64,000 nt of DNA, taken from assembly GCA_019914995.1 (NCBI GenBank), contig CM034126.1:4531001-4595000 (forward strand). Reading direction: 5' to 3'. The translations under genes were made by a program, and so were the position numbers. The DNA comes from Acanthochlamys bracteata. Taxonomy: Eukaryota; Streptophyta; Magnoliopsida; Pandanales; Velloziaceae. This document shows, in pieces, positions 37,403 through 47,440 of the stretch (position 1 is the stretch's first letter; every line of letters starts with the position of its first letter). The notes beneath the pieces were generated by a model. The model ran no database searches, had not been told where the DNA came from, and saw only the letters and a program-made list of their open reading frames with translations.

Positions 37403-37697
37403 GGGCGTGTTTTAAATAACCGTAACTGAATTTTGTGAAAGTAAAAAATAGGAAGTGGAGTTTTTTGAAAAATGAAATGAAAGTGGAGTTCAGTATTTGT
37501 ATTTTAATAGATTTTGAAAGTGTGTTGAAAATTCAAAGATATAGTTATATTGAGAAGTGTGTAAATAAAAAAATTAGAACTGAAATTTCGTATATGAAAG
37601 TAAAGTTTTGAGTTTTTTATATAATTAAAGCATATAAATTGTTCGGAACTCAAAATCTGACAAAAAAAATAAAGTTACGGACGTTTGAAATACGCTC
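37403..37697. mobile_element. MITE family copy 1 (~295 bp)
   Basis: Starts GGGCGTGTTTTAAATAACCG and ends CGGACGTTTGAAATACGCTC; the ends are imperfect inverted repeats. The interior shares long blocks with 57753-58044 (for example GTGTGTAAATAAAAAA, GGAACTCAAAATCTGAC). No coding potential. Confidence 0.75.
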
Positions 37698-38090
37698 AAG
37701 ACAACTTCTCTTGTATGATCAATCGTAGTATTTCTTGCAACTGATTTTAGAAATAAAATAAAAAGAATTTCCTTTTTATAAATCAAAGAAATGGTTTTGA
37801 TTAGTACTATTCATTAGGACTGTGTTATTCTTCATATAAAATAACATTAGGGTTATAATATATGATTTTTTAAAATTTTAATAATTTTATAAAATATTAA
37901 TTATTTTAAATATATAAATTAATCATTTGTTGATACTTGATACTTCAACTTTTAAGTAAATCAGGATAAAAACGGTTCCAATTCGTAGCAGCTTTGAATA
38001 TTTTTAGTATAATAATGGCTAGTAACATATAATAATTATAACAAACAAGAAGGTTTTTGTTAAACTAAACAAGAAGGTTTTGTTAAACTG

Positions 38091-38390
38091 AGACCCTTTT
38101 TCAAAGCGTTCCGTAATTTCATTTTTTTCTAATTTTAAATTTTCAATAATTTATATATTTTAATTATATAAAAAATTATAAAATATTATTTTCATATATA
38201 AAATTTCAATTATAATTTTTTATTTTATATACATTTCTATATAATTACATATTTTAATTTTTAATATATTTTAAAAAATTATTAAAATATAAATATCAAA
38301 TTTAATTTTATTTTTTAAAAAAAGTTTAATTTTTAATTTTTATTTTAACGAAGTTCAGCCTAGCTACGGACATTTAAAACACGCAGGTCT
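38091..38390. mobile_element. MITE family copy 3 (~300 bp)
   Basis: Starts AGACCCTTTTTCAAAGCG and ends ACGGACATTTAAAACACGCAGGTCT. The ends are inverted and the right end matches copies 1 and 2. The interior is more AT-rich and diverged. A 22-bp AACAAGAAGG repeat (two copies, about 38042-38088) lies just to its left. The rest of 36754-38950 is AT-rich intergenic DNA with no gene seen. Confidence 0.6.
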
Positions 38391-38962
38391 TATTTGAAAA
38401 CTTTCCAGGCTTCAGCCTTCACTAAACTCGCGCACTTCCCCGAAATGCCGTCTCCGTTGGCCGCCGCCGTCTTCCGGCATTCCTAATCCGTACCTTAACA
38501 CTTTCTCATTCAAAAAACCAGTTCGCATTAATTTCGATATGCATCGCCTGTCACGATGTTGGTTGCCCTTCCTACGACGTTAAGCCCCCTTCTCTCTTTC
38601 TCTACCTTAAATTTATCTCTTATTGATTAGCTAGTGGCTACTTCTAAATTTTTGTACTCAGCTATGAAATTTTCGTTATCAATATTTTTTTTGGCGTTAT
38701 ATTTTGAGTTATTTTTTTATAAAAATTTTTTGTACTTCAGCAAAGTGGTTTTAACTAGGTTTCAGGAGTAGGTCAAGATATTGTGGTTGGTGTAATTCTT
38801 GCGGCAGAAACCCTGTAAAATCAGAGAATATAATTTAAATGTTACAAGTTCACTTTAAATTTTACAACTTGCAACTGTAATTCTCATAGTCTTTAGTTGT
38901 TTTTCGTATTAGTAGCCTTCATTGTATAATTGTACCTTTGTGATTGTGATATTTGTTTGCAG

Positions 38963-41533
38963 GCACATGTCAATTTGCAAGGTGTAAAACCTGCTCCTGT
39001 GCAACCCCCTGTTCTGAGGCCAGGTTCTCAAATTTTACACCACAAACTCACTTGCCTGGCCCAATTCCAAGAGGGCAAGTATCCATGATTAATTTCCCTT
39101 ATGGAGGTAGTTCACAGTCGTCCACACTTGAGGTGTCAGAGAGAAATTCAGTTTCTGATGAAGTATCTGTTCTTCTTAAGGAAGTCATGTGTTCGCCATG
39201 GAAAATGTATATTGTTGTAAACTGAATGATATTGCCAACGTATTGCAGGGTAAAGATAAGGCTGCGAATCCTAATGCTGGGACTATTTCCCTTCCACCCA
39301 CTACTGCCAACCTGTGCAATAAGCTGCCAATATAACATCGTACTCTTCATCAGAGGAATTTGCATGCTTGGGGTCTTCAAATGCTTTGGCGCAAGAACCA
39401 ATACTTCTTGAAGATGTGGTTACAAGGGTGTCTTGCACAGCAGGCCCTAAAGATGCAACAAGTTCGACAGGAGCTTCTACACCTACAATCCAGCCACTAC
39501 GTGCAGAGTATTCCTCATCTCAGAGGGCAACTGGATCATCCCCTGCCTTCCATTGCTCCGCCTCTTCAAGCTCCTTGGTTGCAGCCTCCTCCAGCAGGTG
39601 TTTTGCAGCATCTGTGTGTACAATATCAGGTTGTTGTTGCTTCACCTTTGCATGGAATGTCATCTCCCTCAGTTTCTTTGGCCAGAGTTCAGCCTACCTC
39701 TCATTCAACTGCACCTCTTCATGGAGAGTTATCTGTGGTTGCATCTTATTCATCACAGACTAGTGGCAATTTGCTCACAGACTAATGTGTTTATTCACCA
39801 TTCCAGAAAGAACAAGACCTAAATCCTTACTTCTAATATTATATCTATCCATTTGATTAGATTATCCATTTGATTAGATCTTGACAAACAAAGTGACCTG
39901 TGAAAGAATTCAGGATCATGACTAATGAAGTTGCCAACGCATGGACAGCTCATAGGACTGACAAATATACTACTATAATTCTGTTCCAGGGGAGTCAACA
40001 TGACCTGCCAGTTTTAAGGGAGAGGTAAGGAAATAGGCACTTTAACTTTTCTCCACCTTCTGTATCTTCTAACTATTTTAGAGGCTAACTAGTTTACTAT
40101 GAGCTAATTCTTTGCAGTTAGAGAAGCCTGCTGCTCAGTCAACTCCAATCAAATGGTATGTGTAACTTGAAGTTCCTTAGAATTTCATTTAAAGAAATTG
40201 GCAGTCTTGTGTTTTATTTTCTGTGTTTTTTGTCGTTTTGGAGTGAGTATGCTCTCAGTTAAGATTGTGGCTATTAAAGCAGTCGAGATTATTTAGTCAA
40301 TTACTTTATACAGGCTATATTTGCTGAGTTTGTAGTCCTATGTTCTAAAACATAGCATCCTTTCCTTGGAGGAGGTTCATGTCTACAATTTTTTGAAAAT
40401 GCATTTGATGCCTGAGTATTATTCTGTGTACTTGTCTCTACTGAACTGTATAAAGAGATATGCTTGTTTAGATGTAGGTGCTGGGGGCTTGCCTCTCTCT
40501 TATATTCTCCGTTGTTATCATTTAGCACTGATTGAGTATAGTTTGGTGCCTCCTTTCTGCTCAACTTTTGAATTGTGGCAATATTATGATGTGATTGCAT
40601 ACAAAATAATCAATAACTACTTGTCCAAACAAACTCAGACACATCAATAACTAGGAGGTGAACAGTATGCTGCATCTAACCTGTATTTTTTTGAGTTAGT
40701 GGAGTGAAGATGTTTCTATCTGCTACAATTTTATCTTGTTATCTCGACATCTTTAGAAACAGTGACAGATTCTTGGCATTCCATATGTGAGCTTTGTCTT
40801 CGAGCTGTCTTATTCGGTTCAGCAATTAATGTGCAAAATATTAATTCTTTTGTTGTTTTAAGTCCTGTTTGTTTCCTGTTCATGCCAAGATTAACGAGAG
40901 TTGAATGATACTGACTGGACAGTTGTAACCACAAAAGATGGAAAGACCTACTACTATGTTACGAAAAATAAGCTATTTTAAATGTAGAGAGTGAGGTTGA
41001 AAGCATGTTGAAACGAGGCAGTGGTTTCGTATCAAGCATTGCTTGTGAGACCATTAAGACCCAAATGCTGCTATCTTGAGAAACAGCATGCTTTTTTGTT
41101 TAAGCATTTTTCTCTGATATTCTCCATCTTGTTATTTTATCTTCCAAGTTAGATGATTAGTTGCTAGTATTCACCTCTCCATTGTTCTGGTATCACTTGT
41201 TCTGAATCCATTTCTGTCACTTCCTTTCTAATATGTATTAATTGTATTTGGAAAGAACTACTTGTTACTAGTATTATTGAAGCAGTAATATTGTTGTATA
41301 TATAGCTAGATTGAGATTTGGAACGCTCTTCCTTCATAATCTTTTTCTGGTGTGTGGACATTTTCATCACCTTTTTTTGTTTCATTTTTGCACAACATAT
41401 TAATGCTTGATCCTGAATTTCTTGCTAGGCATCTTTGACGGAATGTAAGCCAGAACTGGAAAAAGATCCTCAGAATCGTGCGTTGAACCCTCAGCTAGCT
41501 CCAGGGGATGAGGGGAGTATTTCACGCATGTGA
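38963..41533 (+). pseudogene. PRP40C-like splicing-factor pseudogene
   Basis: Plant PRP40 proteins join the U1 snRNP using WW and FF domains. Decayed pieces follow in order: a CAG acceptor then AHVNLQGVKPAPVQPPVLRPG; after a frame change a Ser-rich SERNSVSDEV (39140); a Pro/Ser/Gln-rich exon (about 39250-39783) where SSEEFACLGSSNALAQ and LQHLCVQYQVVVASPLHG need different frames; KPAAQSTPIKW (40125); the N-terminal half of a WW domain, DWTVVTTKDGKTYYY (about 40912), ending in TAA; and an exon ASLTECKPELEKDPQ (41430). No complete WW and no FF domain is present. I infer a dead copy rather than misassembly because several independent frame breaks occur. Confidence 0.6.
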
Positions 41534-42474
41534 GGAATTATGTAAAATACTGTGGCTACACTCTGGGTATCCATGTAACTTCATTTACCACTCTGCTGCC
41601 TTACTATTCCCATTTATAGTAGCTGTGGCTGTTCGTTGCAAATTCTACGACATAGAATGATCTTAGACATTTGACAGGACCATTATAAATAAATTTTGCT
41701 ATAGTTTCTTTGGTCAATTTAACCTGTAGCTATTTCAAAAAATGACCATTTAGAATTTGCTACTCAAGTCAAGTTTTGCTTAAGATTACGTCACTATGGA
41801 CTAGGGAGGAACATGAGGATCGTTTTTACCAAATGTTTTGTTCTTGCAAGTCTTTTTTCTACAATTTATTTTTTATTTGCAAGTTGACCTTCATGTGAAG
41901 AAAATGCTTTTAAAACTTCGGTACAGCACTTGTACTGAAATTATTGCATCAATAAGCATTAGCTCGATCCTCGTAACTTTACTCTTTAAGATTTCTTTTT
42001 AGAGCACCAAATCATGATTTTCAAGAAAAAACCAAATGCCTAGAAAATAGCCAAAACTATATTTCCAAACTCGATTCCAATTTCAAACATAGACAAGTTG
42101 CCAACTAAAAAGGTTCAGATACTATGCTATACTAAAAATTCTATAGCAATAATTAGTAATAAATAAAAAAGAAATTAATAGTTAGTAAAATTAACAACAA
42201 TGCTATACGCAACCAACAGCATCCATATGAACATATATATTGTTGCCAAACAAGGAGAAGGAAAAGATCGATGAAAGGTATACTTAATCTTATTCAATCC
42301 AATTTTTTTCATGCAAATGCATATATTTATAAATTAGACTTTACTAAATAAGAAATCTTAATATAAGTAAACTACTAATAAGAACAGTTCTAAAAGATGT
42401 CGAACTCCTTGAGGCACAAGAAACACATCGTTAACCCCAAGCAATTGCATGCCTTCCTCTTCTCTTCTCCGCTC
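41534..42474. other. intergenic
   Basis: AT-rich. No coding segment, RNA gene or repeat that I can support. Confidence 0.5.
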
Positions 42475-42485
42475 TATTTATATAA
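42475..42485 (+). promoter_or_regulatory. TATA-like box of small gene 1
   Basis: TATTTATATAA, 84 bp upstream of the ATG at 42569. Position and sequence fit a plant core promoter with a leader of about 50 nt. Confidence 0.5.
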
Positions 42486-42568
42486 TGACATGATATGCCC
42501 ATCCCAAGATGCATGCATACAACTGCTAGCTAGAGAAAAAAAAAACATAAATTGTTCTACTACAATTG

Positions 42569-42835
42569 ATGGAAAGACAACAATCGAATCAGCAGCTGGT
42601 GAACAACGCCGAAGAAGAGAAGGAGATGTTGCAGATGGTGCACACGAAGCTGCGTCAGCTGTTCGTGTTCTTGGGTGCTGCTAGACGCATGGGAGATTGG
42701 TCGCGCATCAATGAGGCGTGTGATTCTATTGAGAAGATGATGGACTCTATGTCGACCGATCAACTCGAGTACTGCTTCAGCATCGATGGAGGTTTCGATT
42801 GTCTGCAGCCAGCATTTACGAAGGTGTTGAAGTGA
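42569..42835 (+). CDS. small protein, tandem gene 1, unrecognised family
   Basis: An intronless 88-aa ORF from ATG (MERQQSNQQL) to TGA. I do not recognise it. It has no signal peptide or membrane segment and is predicted largely helical: a Gln/Glu-rich start, then a core with KLRQLFV, AARRMGD, NEACDSIEKMMDSMS and YCFSID. Codon use and the match to the next gene support coding: over 54 core residues, 32 are identical to the protein from 43193-43498, with no gap. A TATA-like box lies 84 bp upstream. The core conservation with divergent tails suggests selection on the protein. It may be a short lineage-specific family or a piece of a larger protein. No function is inferred. Confidence 0.6.
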   Translation: MERQQSNQQLVNNAEEEKEMLQMVHTKLRQLFVFLGAARRMGDWSRINEACDSIEKMMDSMSTDQLEYCFSIDGGFDCLQPAFTKVLK

Positions 42836-43192
42836 TTTAACATTAAAAAGAACCAACAGATAACTCTGAAACAAAAACTTTTTCACGGTGTTTATGCTCT
42901 TGAGAGTCTTGAAGTAGTTTGAATAATGGATCAAGAACTATAACAAGTAATAATAACATTAATACGTTATCATGCTTTATCAGTGTCTCCTTTTCCAACT
43001 ACAAGATGTACATAACATGTAAGAGACCTGTAGACACTCGTAGTTTCACGCAATAATACATCATTAATCTATCGAAATGGATAGAAACATCGTTCTCTTA
43101 CATTTAGCAAGTACTACCTACTGCCTGGTATTATATTACCTTCATACTACTAGATATATTGTTGATTCCAAAGAGCAAACCCTAATAGAACT

Positions 43193-43498
43193 ATGGCTAC
43201 TGTGGTGAAGGTGCGAAATCTGGCAGTGGAGAGCGAACAATCAAAACAGCCGGTGAATGCAGAGAAGAAGACGGTGCAGATGATGCATGCCAAGCTGCGG
43301 AAGCTTTTCGTGACCATGACGGCTGCTAGACGCATTGCCGACACATCAGACATGAATGAAGCCTGCGATGCTGTTGAGACTATGATGAACTCCATGTCTG
43401 CTGATGATCTCAAGTACTGCCTTGATATTGATCGATGCTTCATCAGCGATTTGCAAAAGAAGCGTCGATCACAAGATATAGACAGTCTGAAATTTTAG
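43193..43498 (+). CDS. small protein, tandem gene 2, paralogue of gene 1
   Basis: An intronless 101-aa ORF, 357 bp downstream of gene 1 in the same direction. The N-terminal ~30 residues (MATVVKVRNL...) differ from gene 1. The core aligns without gaps: MMHAKLRKLFV, TAARRIAD, NEACDAVETMMNSMS, LKYCLDID. The C-terminus is basic (QKKRRSQD). The two conserved Cys (NEAC and YC) and the AARR motif are the most striking shared features. No signal peptide or membrane helix. The pair looks like a local tandem duplication that has since diverged to about 59% identity in the core. Confidence 0.6.
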   Translation: MATVVKVRNLAVESEQSKQPVNAEKKTVQMMHAKLRKLFVTMTAARRIADTSDMNEACDAVETMMNSMSADDLKYCLDIDRCFISDLQKKRRSQDIDSLKF

Positions 43499-43739
43499 GT
43501 GCTTTCAGCAAAAGTAACAACTCCGTAAATCAAATCTTGCACAGAGAACTGCAGTTTTTACCTTCTGTACTGACTTGGATAGTTTAGGATGAGGAAGAAG
43601 AGATGTTGATTTCCTCTATGAATTAGTGTAATTTGCCTCAGATGAAGTTAGTTGCATGAAATTCTTACCAACAACATGAACATTGACAAAATTTTAATAC
43701 TCTGCCAAGCTAAGGCAACAAGCTTCTCTTCTTCCAGAT

Positions 43740-44940
43740 GAAAAAATGCAACAACTACCAAAGTTACTTAACGTTTGAAACTCTAGTACTGAAGCTGCAT
43801 AGTGTTATTATCCCACCAATCTTCAACAGCATCACCTGTGATCAACTCCTTCATCTTCTTAATGACGAGTTTTGCCTCATCAACTTTGGAATCCTTCATT
43901 CAGCCCTCGACATGATTTTAACGGGCGGCACCGCACATGTTTCCTCATCAAGCATTGCCGAGAAACCTCCACAGTAGATCCAAACTCCCCCTTCTTTACC
44001 AAAATGCGAATAAAGTTTCTTTAAGTTATTATCATTTGGAAAAACGTGTTACCGTTTGTGCTCTTCAACTTCTTGAACACCCTCATTACAGACCCTACAT
44101 CGCCTTCCTCGCAGAGCACATCCGGCACCTTATTAAAGCTAGAGGCATTAGGTCGAACATCTTTCCGAAACTATCACATCCAACATTTCCTCAGACTCGA
44201 AGCTTCTGCGTTGCTTGCAAGCTGCAACAATCTTAAAATTACAAGTAAATACATCAAAATCCAGCACTTGGTCTGATACCTCCTTCAGTATTTCCTCAAA
44301 CCCATTAAAATCCTTCTTCTTCAAGAACTAACTAAGATCGCATTGGAGGGGATTATATTCAATCCCATTCCTCTGTCGAGCATTTGTTGAGCACCTCCAC
44401 GACAGGATCAATTTGCCACTTTCAGCAAGCGCCTTCTTATATATATAACGCAACGATACTAGGAACAATAGAAAGTTGTTCAGGCAAGGTTTTGAATGCC
44501 TCAATAACAAGATCATGAACGCCGATGTGAGCAGGCTGTTGAGGAAAGAACAGAAGCTTATGCCGCCGATAATTAGGACACTTTCGAAGAAGAACTGCCG
44601 TGTTTGATCAGGCACTGAAGCCGAAGAATTAAGAGAGACTACGCAAGTAAAGAAAACATCCAGTGCCGGTGGACAACGTCGATCTTGCAGCGGTGGTGGG
44701 GAAAATGTTGTCAATGAGATCGGAGCATTGGAAGGCTGCGAGCTTGCGCAGGGTGAACTTGAACAGAAGGCGGTGAGAGTGAAATCCAGAGGATGCGTCC
44801 GGTGGTGGAAGAGATGAGAGAGAAGATCTTGTCGGAGTTAGAGTCTGTGCAAATGAATGTGAATACATGGGAGATTGTTGTGAGATCGCAGCGTGGGCGG
44901 CGGCGGCGGCGGTTGAAAGAGCTCTGCTCATAGCGGCCAT
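43740..44940 (-). pseudogene. PPR gene remnant, PPR336/At1g55890-like
   Basis: P-class PPR proteins bind RNA in organelles. The minus strand starts MAAMSRALSTAAAAAHAAIS at 44940, a presequence-like start, then FTLRKLAAFQCSDLID. Later frames give IEAFKTLPEQLSIVPS (about 44500), FNGFEEILKEVSDQVLDFDVFTCNF (about 44270) and FESEEMLDV (about 44180). These resemble successive helices of the PPR336-type family, but frame changes and stops break every repeat. It is divergent to the intact PPR gene with 229 bp between the two ATGs, so they may have shared a promoter region. Confidence 0.6.
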
Positions 44941-45169
44941 GGGAAACTGAGTCTAGAGTTCTGAACTTCGGAAGAAAAATGAAAAGGGGGTTACTATACC
45001 AAGCCCAAGTAAAGCCCTAGGCCTTTCAGCCCAATACCGCCCATTAATAAGTATCAAAATTTCGAAATCTTATAATTAATTGCCTCTGGCTGTTTATAAT
45101 ACTCTGTACTTCACTACTTCAAACTTTCAAAGCTCTACTCGCTGTTGATCGGAAACCGAAAACAAAACC

Positions 45170-46426
45170 ATGTCGCTCGCTTTATCTCTCCTCCGCCGCC
45201 GCCACCACGGCCAACGCTTCGTCTCTACCGCATCCGCCGCTGCCTCTCCGAACCTCTCCGTCTCCGCCGCTAAAACCCGTCTACAACGCGAGTTCGACCC
45301 CGACGCCGCCATCTCCATCCTCTCCTCCGTCTCCATTGACAAGCCTTCGTCCGCCGTCTCTTCCCGCTTCGCTCTCGATCTCACCGTTCGTCGCCTCGCT
45401 CGCTCTCGTCGTTACTCTGATATTGAAACCCTCATCGAACCCCGACTGCAATCCGCGGAAGCAAAAAGTAATGAGTCATACCTCGCCACTCTTATTCTCG
45501 CCTACGGCTCCGCTGGAATGGTTTCACAAGCTATTCAAGCGTTTGAATCATTCCCAGCTGATAAAACTGTTGTCTCTTTTAATGCATTGCTCACTGCTTG
45601 TATTCGTGCTCGCCGCACCGCTCGTGTCGCTCACCTGTTCGACGAAATGTCTAAGAAGTATTCGATCGAACCGGATGCACGATCATATACTCTTCTTTCC
45701 AAGGCTTTGTTTCTATGCGGGAAATCAGAAGAGGCATTCAAGGCGTTTGAGCAGATGAAGGAGAAGGGAATTAAACCCACCACTGTAACGTACACGGTTT
45801 TTCTTGATGCTTTATACAAACAAGGGAAGTCAGAGGAAGCCGATAAGTTGTGGATGGAGATGGTTAACAGTGGTTGCGAGCCTGATTTGCCAGCTCATAA
45901 TGTCAAGGTCATGTATTCGGCTATTCATGGCAAGCCGGAGGATGTGATTGGGTTGATTGAGATGATGGAATCTGATGGGGTGAAGCCCGATAATATCACT
46001 TATAATTACCTAATGAGTTGTTACTTTAAGGAGGGTAGAATTAAGGAGGCGAAGGAGCTCTACAAAGGACTTCAAGCGAAGGGCTGCCCACCGAATGCAG
46101 CGACTTATAAGAATTTGCTGCAGAAGCTCTGCGAGTACGGGGATTTAGATATGGGTTTGGAGGTGTTCAAGGAGAGTGGGAAGCATAATAAGATTCCAGA
46201 TTTCAATACCATCAGGCTTCTAGTGGAGGGGATGGTTAAGGAGTCAAAGGTTTCTGAGGCAAAGGAAGTCATTGCTGAGGTGAAGAACAGGTTTCCAGAG
46301 GCCTTGCTGAGGGGTTGGAAGAAGGCTGAGAAGGACCTTGGATTGGCTGATGATGCGGAGGTATTTACTGAGAAGGTGGAGGTCCAGGAGAATGGTGAAG
46401 CATCATCCAAGGAGAGTGCTGCATGA
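45170..46426 (+). CDS. P-class pentatricopeptide repeat protein, mitochondrial type (At4g36680/At2g18520-like)
   Basis: A single-exon 418-aa protein. Residues 1-30 (SLALSLLRRRHHGQRFVSTAS) are Arg/Ser-rich without acids, fitting a mitochondrial presequence. About eight degenerate 35-aa PPR motifs run from about 105 to 370, clearest in FNALLTACIRARR, SYTLLSKALFLCGKSEEAFK, TYTVFLDALYKQGKSEEA, TYNYLMSCYFKEGRIKEA and TYKNLLQKLCEYGD. The C-terminus LLRGWKKAEKDLGL is the family's conserved end, followed by an acidic tail. The length, about 400 aa with no C-terminal editing domain, matches a small group of plant PPRs, some of which are mitoribosome-associated. A TATA-like TTTATAATA lies about 75 bp upstream. 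Confidence 0.88.
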   Translation: MSLALSLLRRRHHGQRFVSTASAAASPNLSVSAAKTRLQREFDPDAAISILSSVSIDKPSSAVSSRFALDLTVRRLARSRRYSDIETLIEPRLQSAEAKSNESYLATLILAYGSAGMVSQAIQAFESFPADKTVVSFNALLTACIRARRTARVAHLFDEMSKKYSIEPDARSYTLLSKALFLCGKSEEAFKAFEQMKEKGIKPTTVTYTVFLDALYKQGKSEEADKLWMEMVNSGCEPDLPAHNVKVMYSAIHGKPEDVIGLIEMMESDGVKPDNITYNYLMSCYFKEGRIKEAKELYKGLQAKGCPPNAATYKNLLQKLCEYGDLDMGLEVFKESGKHNKIPDFNTIRLLVEGMVKESKVSEAKEVIAEVKNRFPEALLRGWKKAEKDLGLADDAEVFTEKVEVQENGEASSKESAA

Positions 46427-47440
46427 GCGCGAATCATGGTTTTCAAGCAGCCTTGTGGATTAGAGTCGCAGAGCATAATGATGAAAGGAAAGGTGTTCTA
46501 ACAAGAAAACATTAACCTCTTTATGAGGAAGCTGTTTTCAGGATGCTTATGAAGTTGTTTGAGGATACCTAGTTTTTAAACTCAATCTTTGTTGGAACCC
46601 TAGGCAAGCAAGTTTATCAGCTCCTTAAAGAAAGACTGATGCTGTTTTTTTGTAGCAGGCATTTGAAATGAAGGTGGTTGTTACTTGAGTTTCTATTCCT
46701 TAGAACTCATTGCGACTATTGTTACCAACTACCAATTGACAATCTGTAACCATAAATTCTAAATTCAGAGCAATTTGATATGTTCTAAATATGTCCGCCA
46801 GTGCTGAATTTCATTGTTTGGTCATAACAGAGCTTATATCTCTGCATGTGAACTGCTTCCTGTTCAGCTGCTGGTTTGGGTTTTCATGTTAGCTATCGTG
46901 CATGGGAAGCTGCGAAGCTGTGTCTGTCAGGCAGAGCACTTGGAATTCATATGAGATCCCTGACAGGTTGAGAACATTGTCCACAGTTGGTTCGTAATGG
47001 AGCTTCTTTGTAGTCTAATGCAAAATTTCAGTGCTTTCTTGAGAAGTTGCTTTGAAACTAATTTGCTTTGCCCTCTGCAAAGTTGAGAACATGTCCACGT
47101 TTTTATCCTAATGTTAATGTATGTTAATCTTTGTACAGCAATTGTTGGAGGGAACTAGTTTGCTAAGCTTCTAAAGCTTTCAAATCAGAACTTTTTCATA
47201 TTTCAATCCGTCATAAGAGAGTATAAGCTGTTGTTGGGAACACGTCTAAACGGATCCCTCCCACAATGTCCACCATTACTTTGCAGTTGTCTCTCAGTCT
47301 TGAGGGGCATAATCGTCATTAACTGCAAAGCATCCTTCAATTAAGTTCATCATATACTTGCTGGTTGTAAGAATTTAATTGCTAGAATAGGTAAACTCAC
47401 TTTGGTTTTAAGTGCATTAATTGGTTTCTGCAGCATGTTT
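46427..47440. other. intergenic, downstream of the PPR gene
   Basis: T-rich 3' flank. I see no further gene. Confidence 0.5.

Noticed and set aside
38444-38540. GCCGCCGCC-rich stretch with an ATG, possible first exon of the PRP40C-like locus
   Set aside because: Stop after a few codons and no family match, so I did not extend the pseudogene to it.
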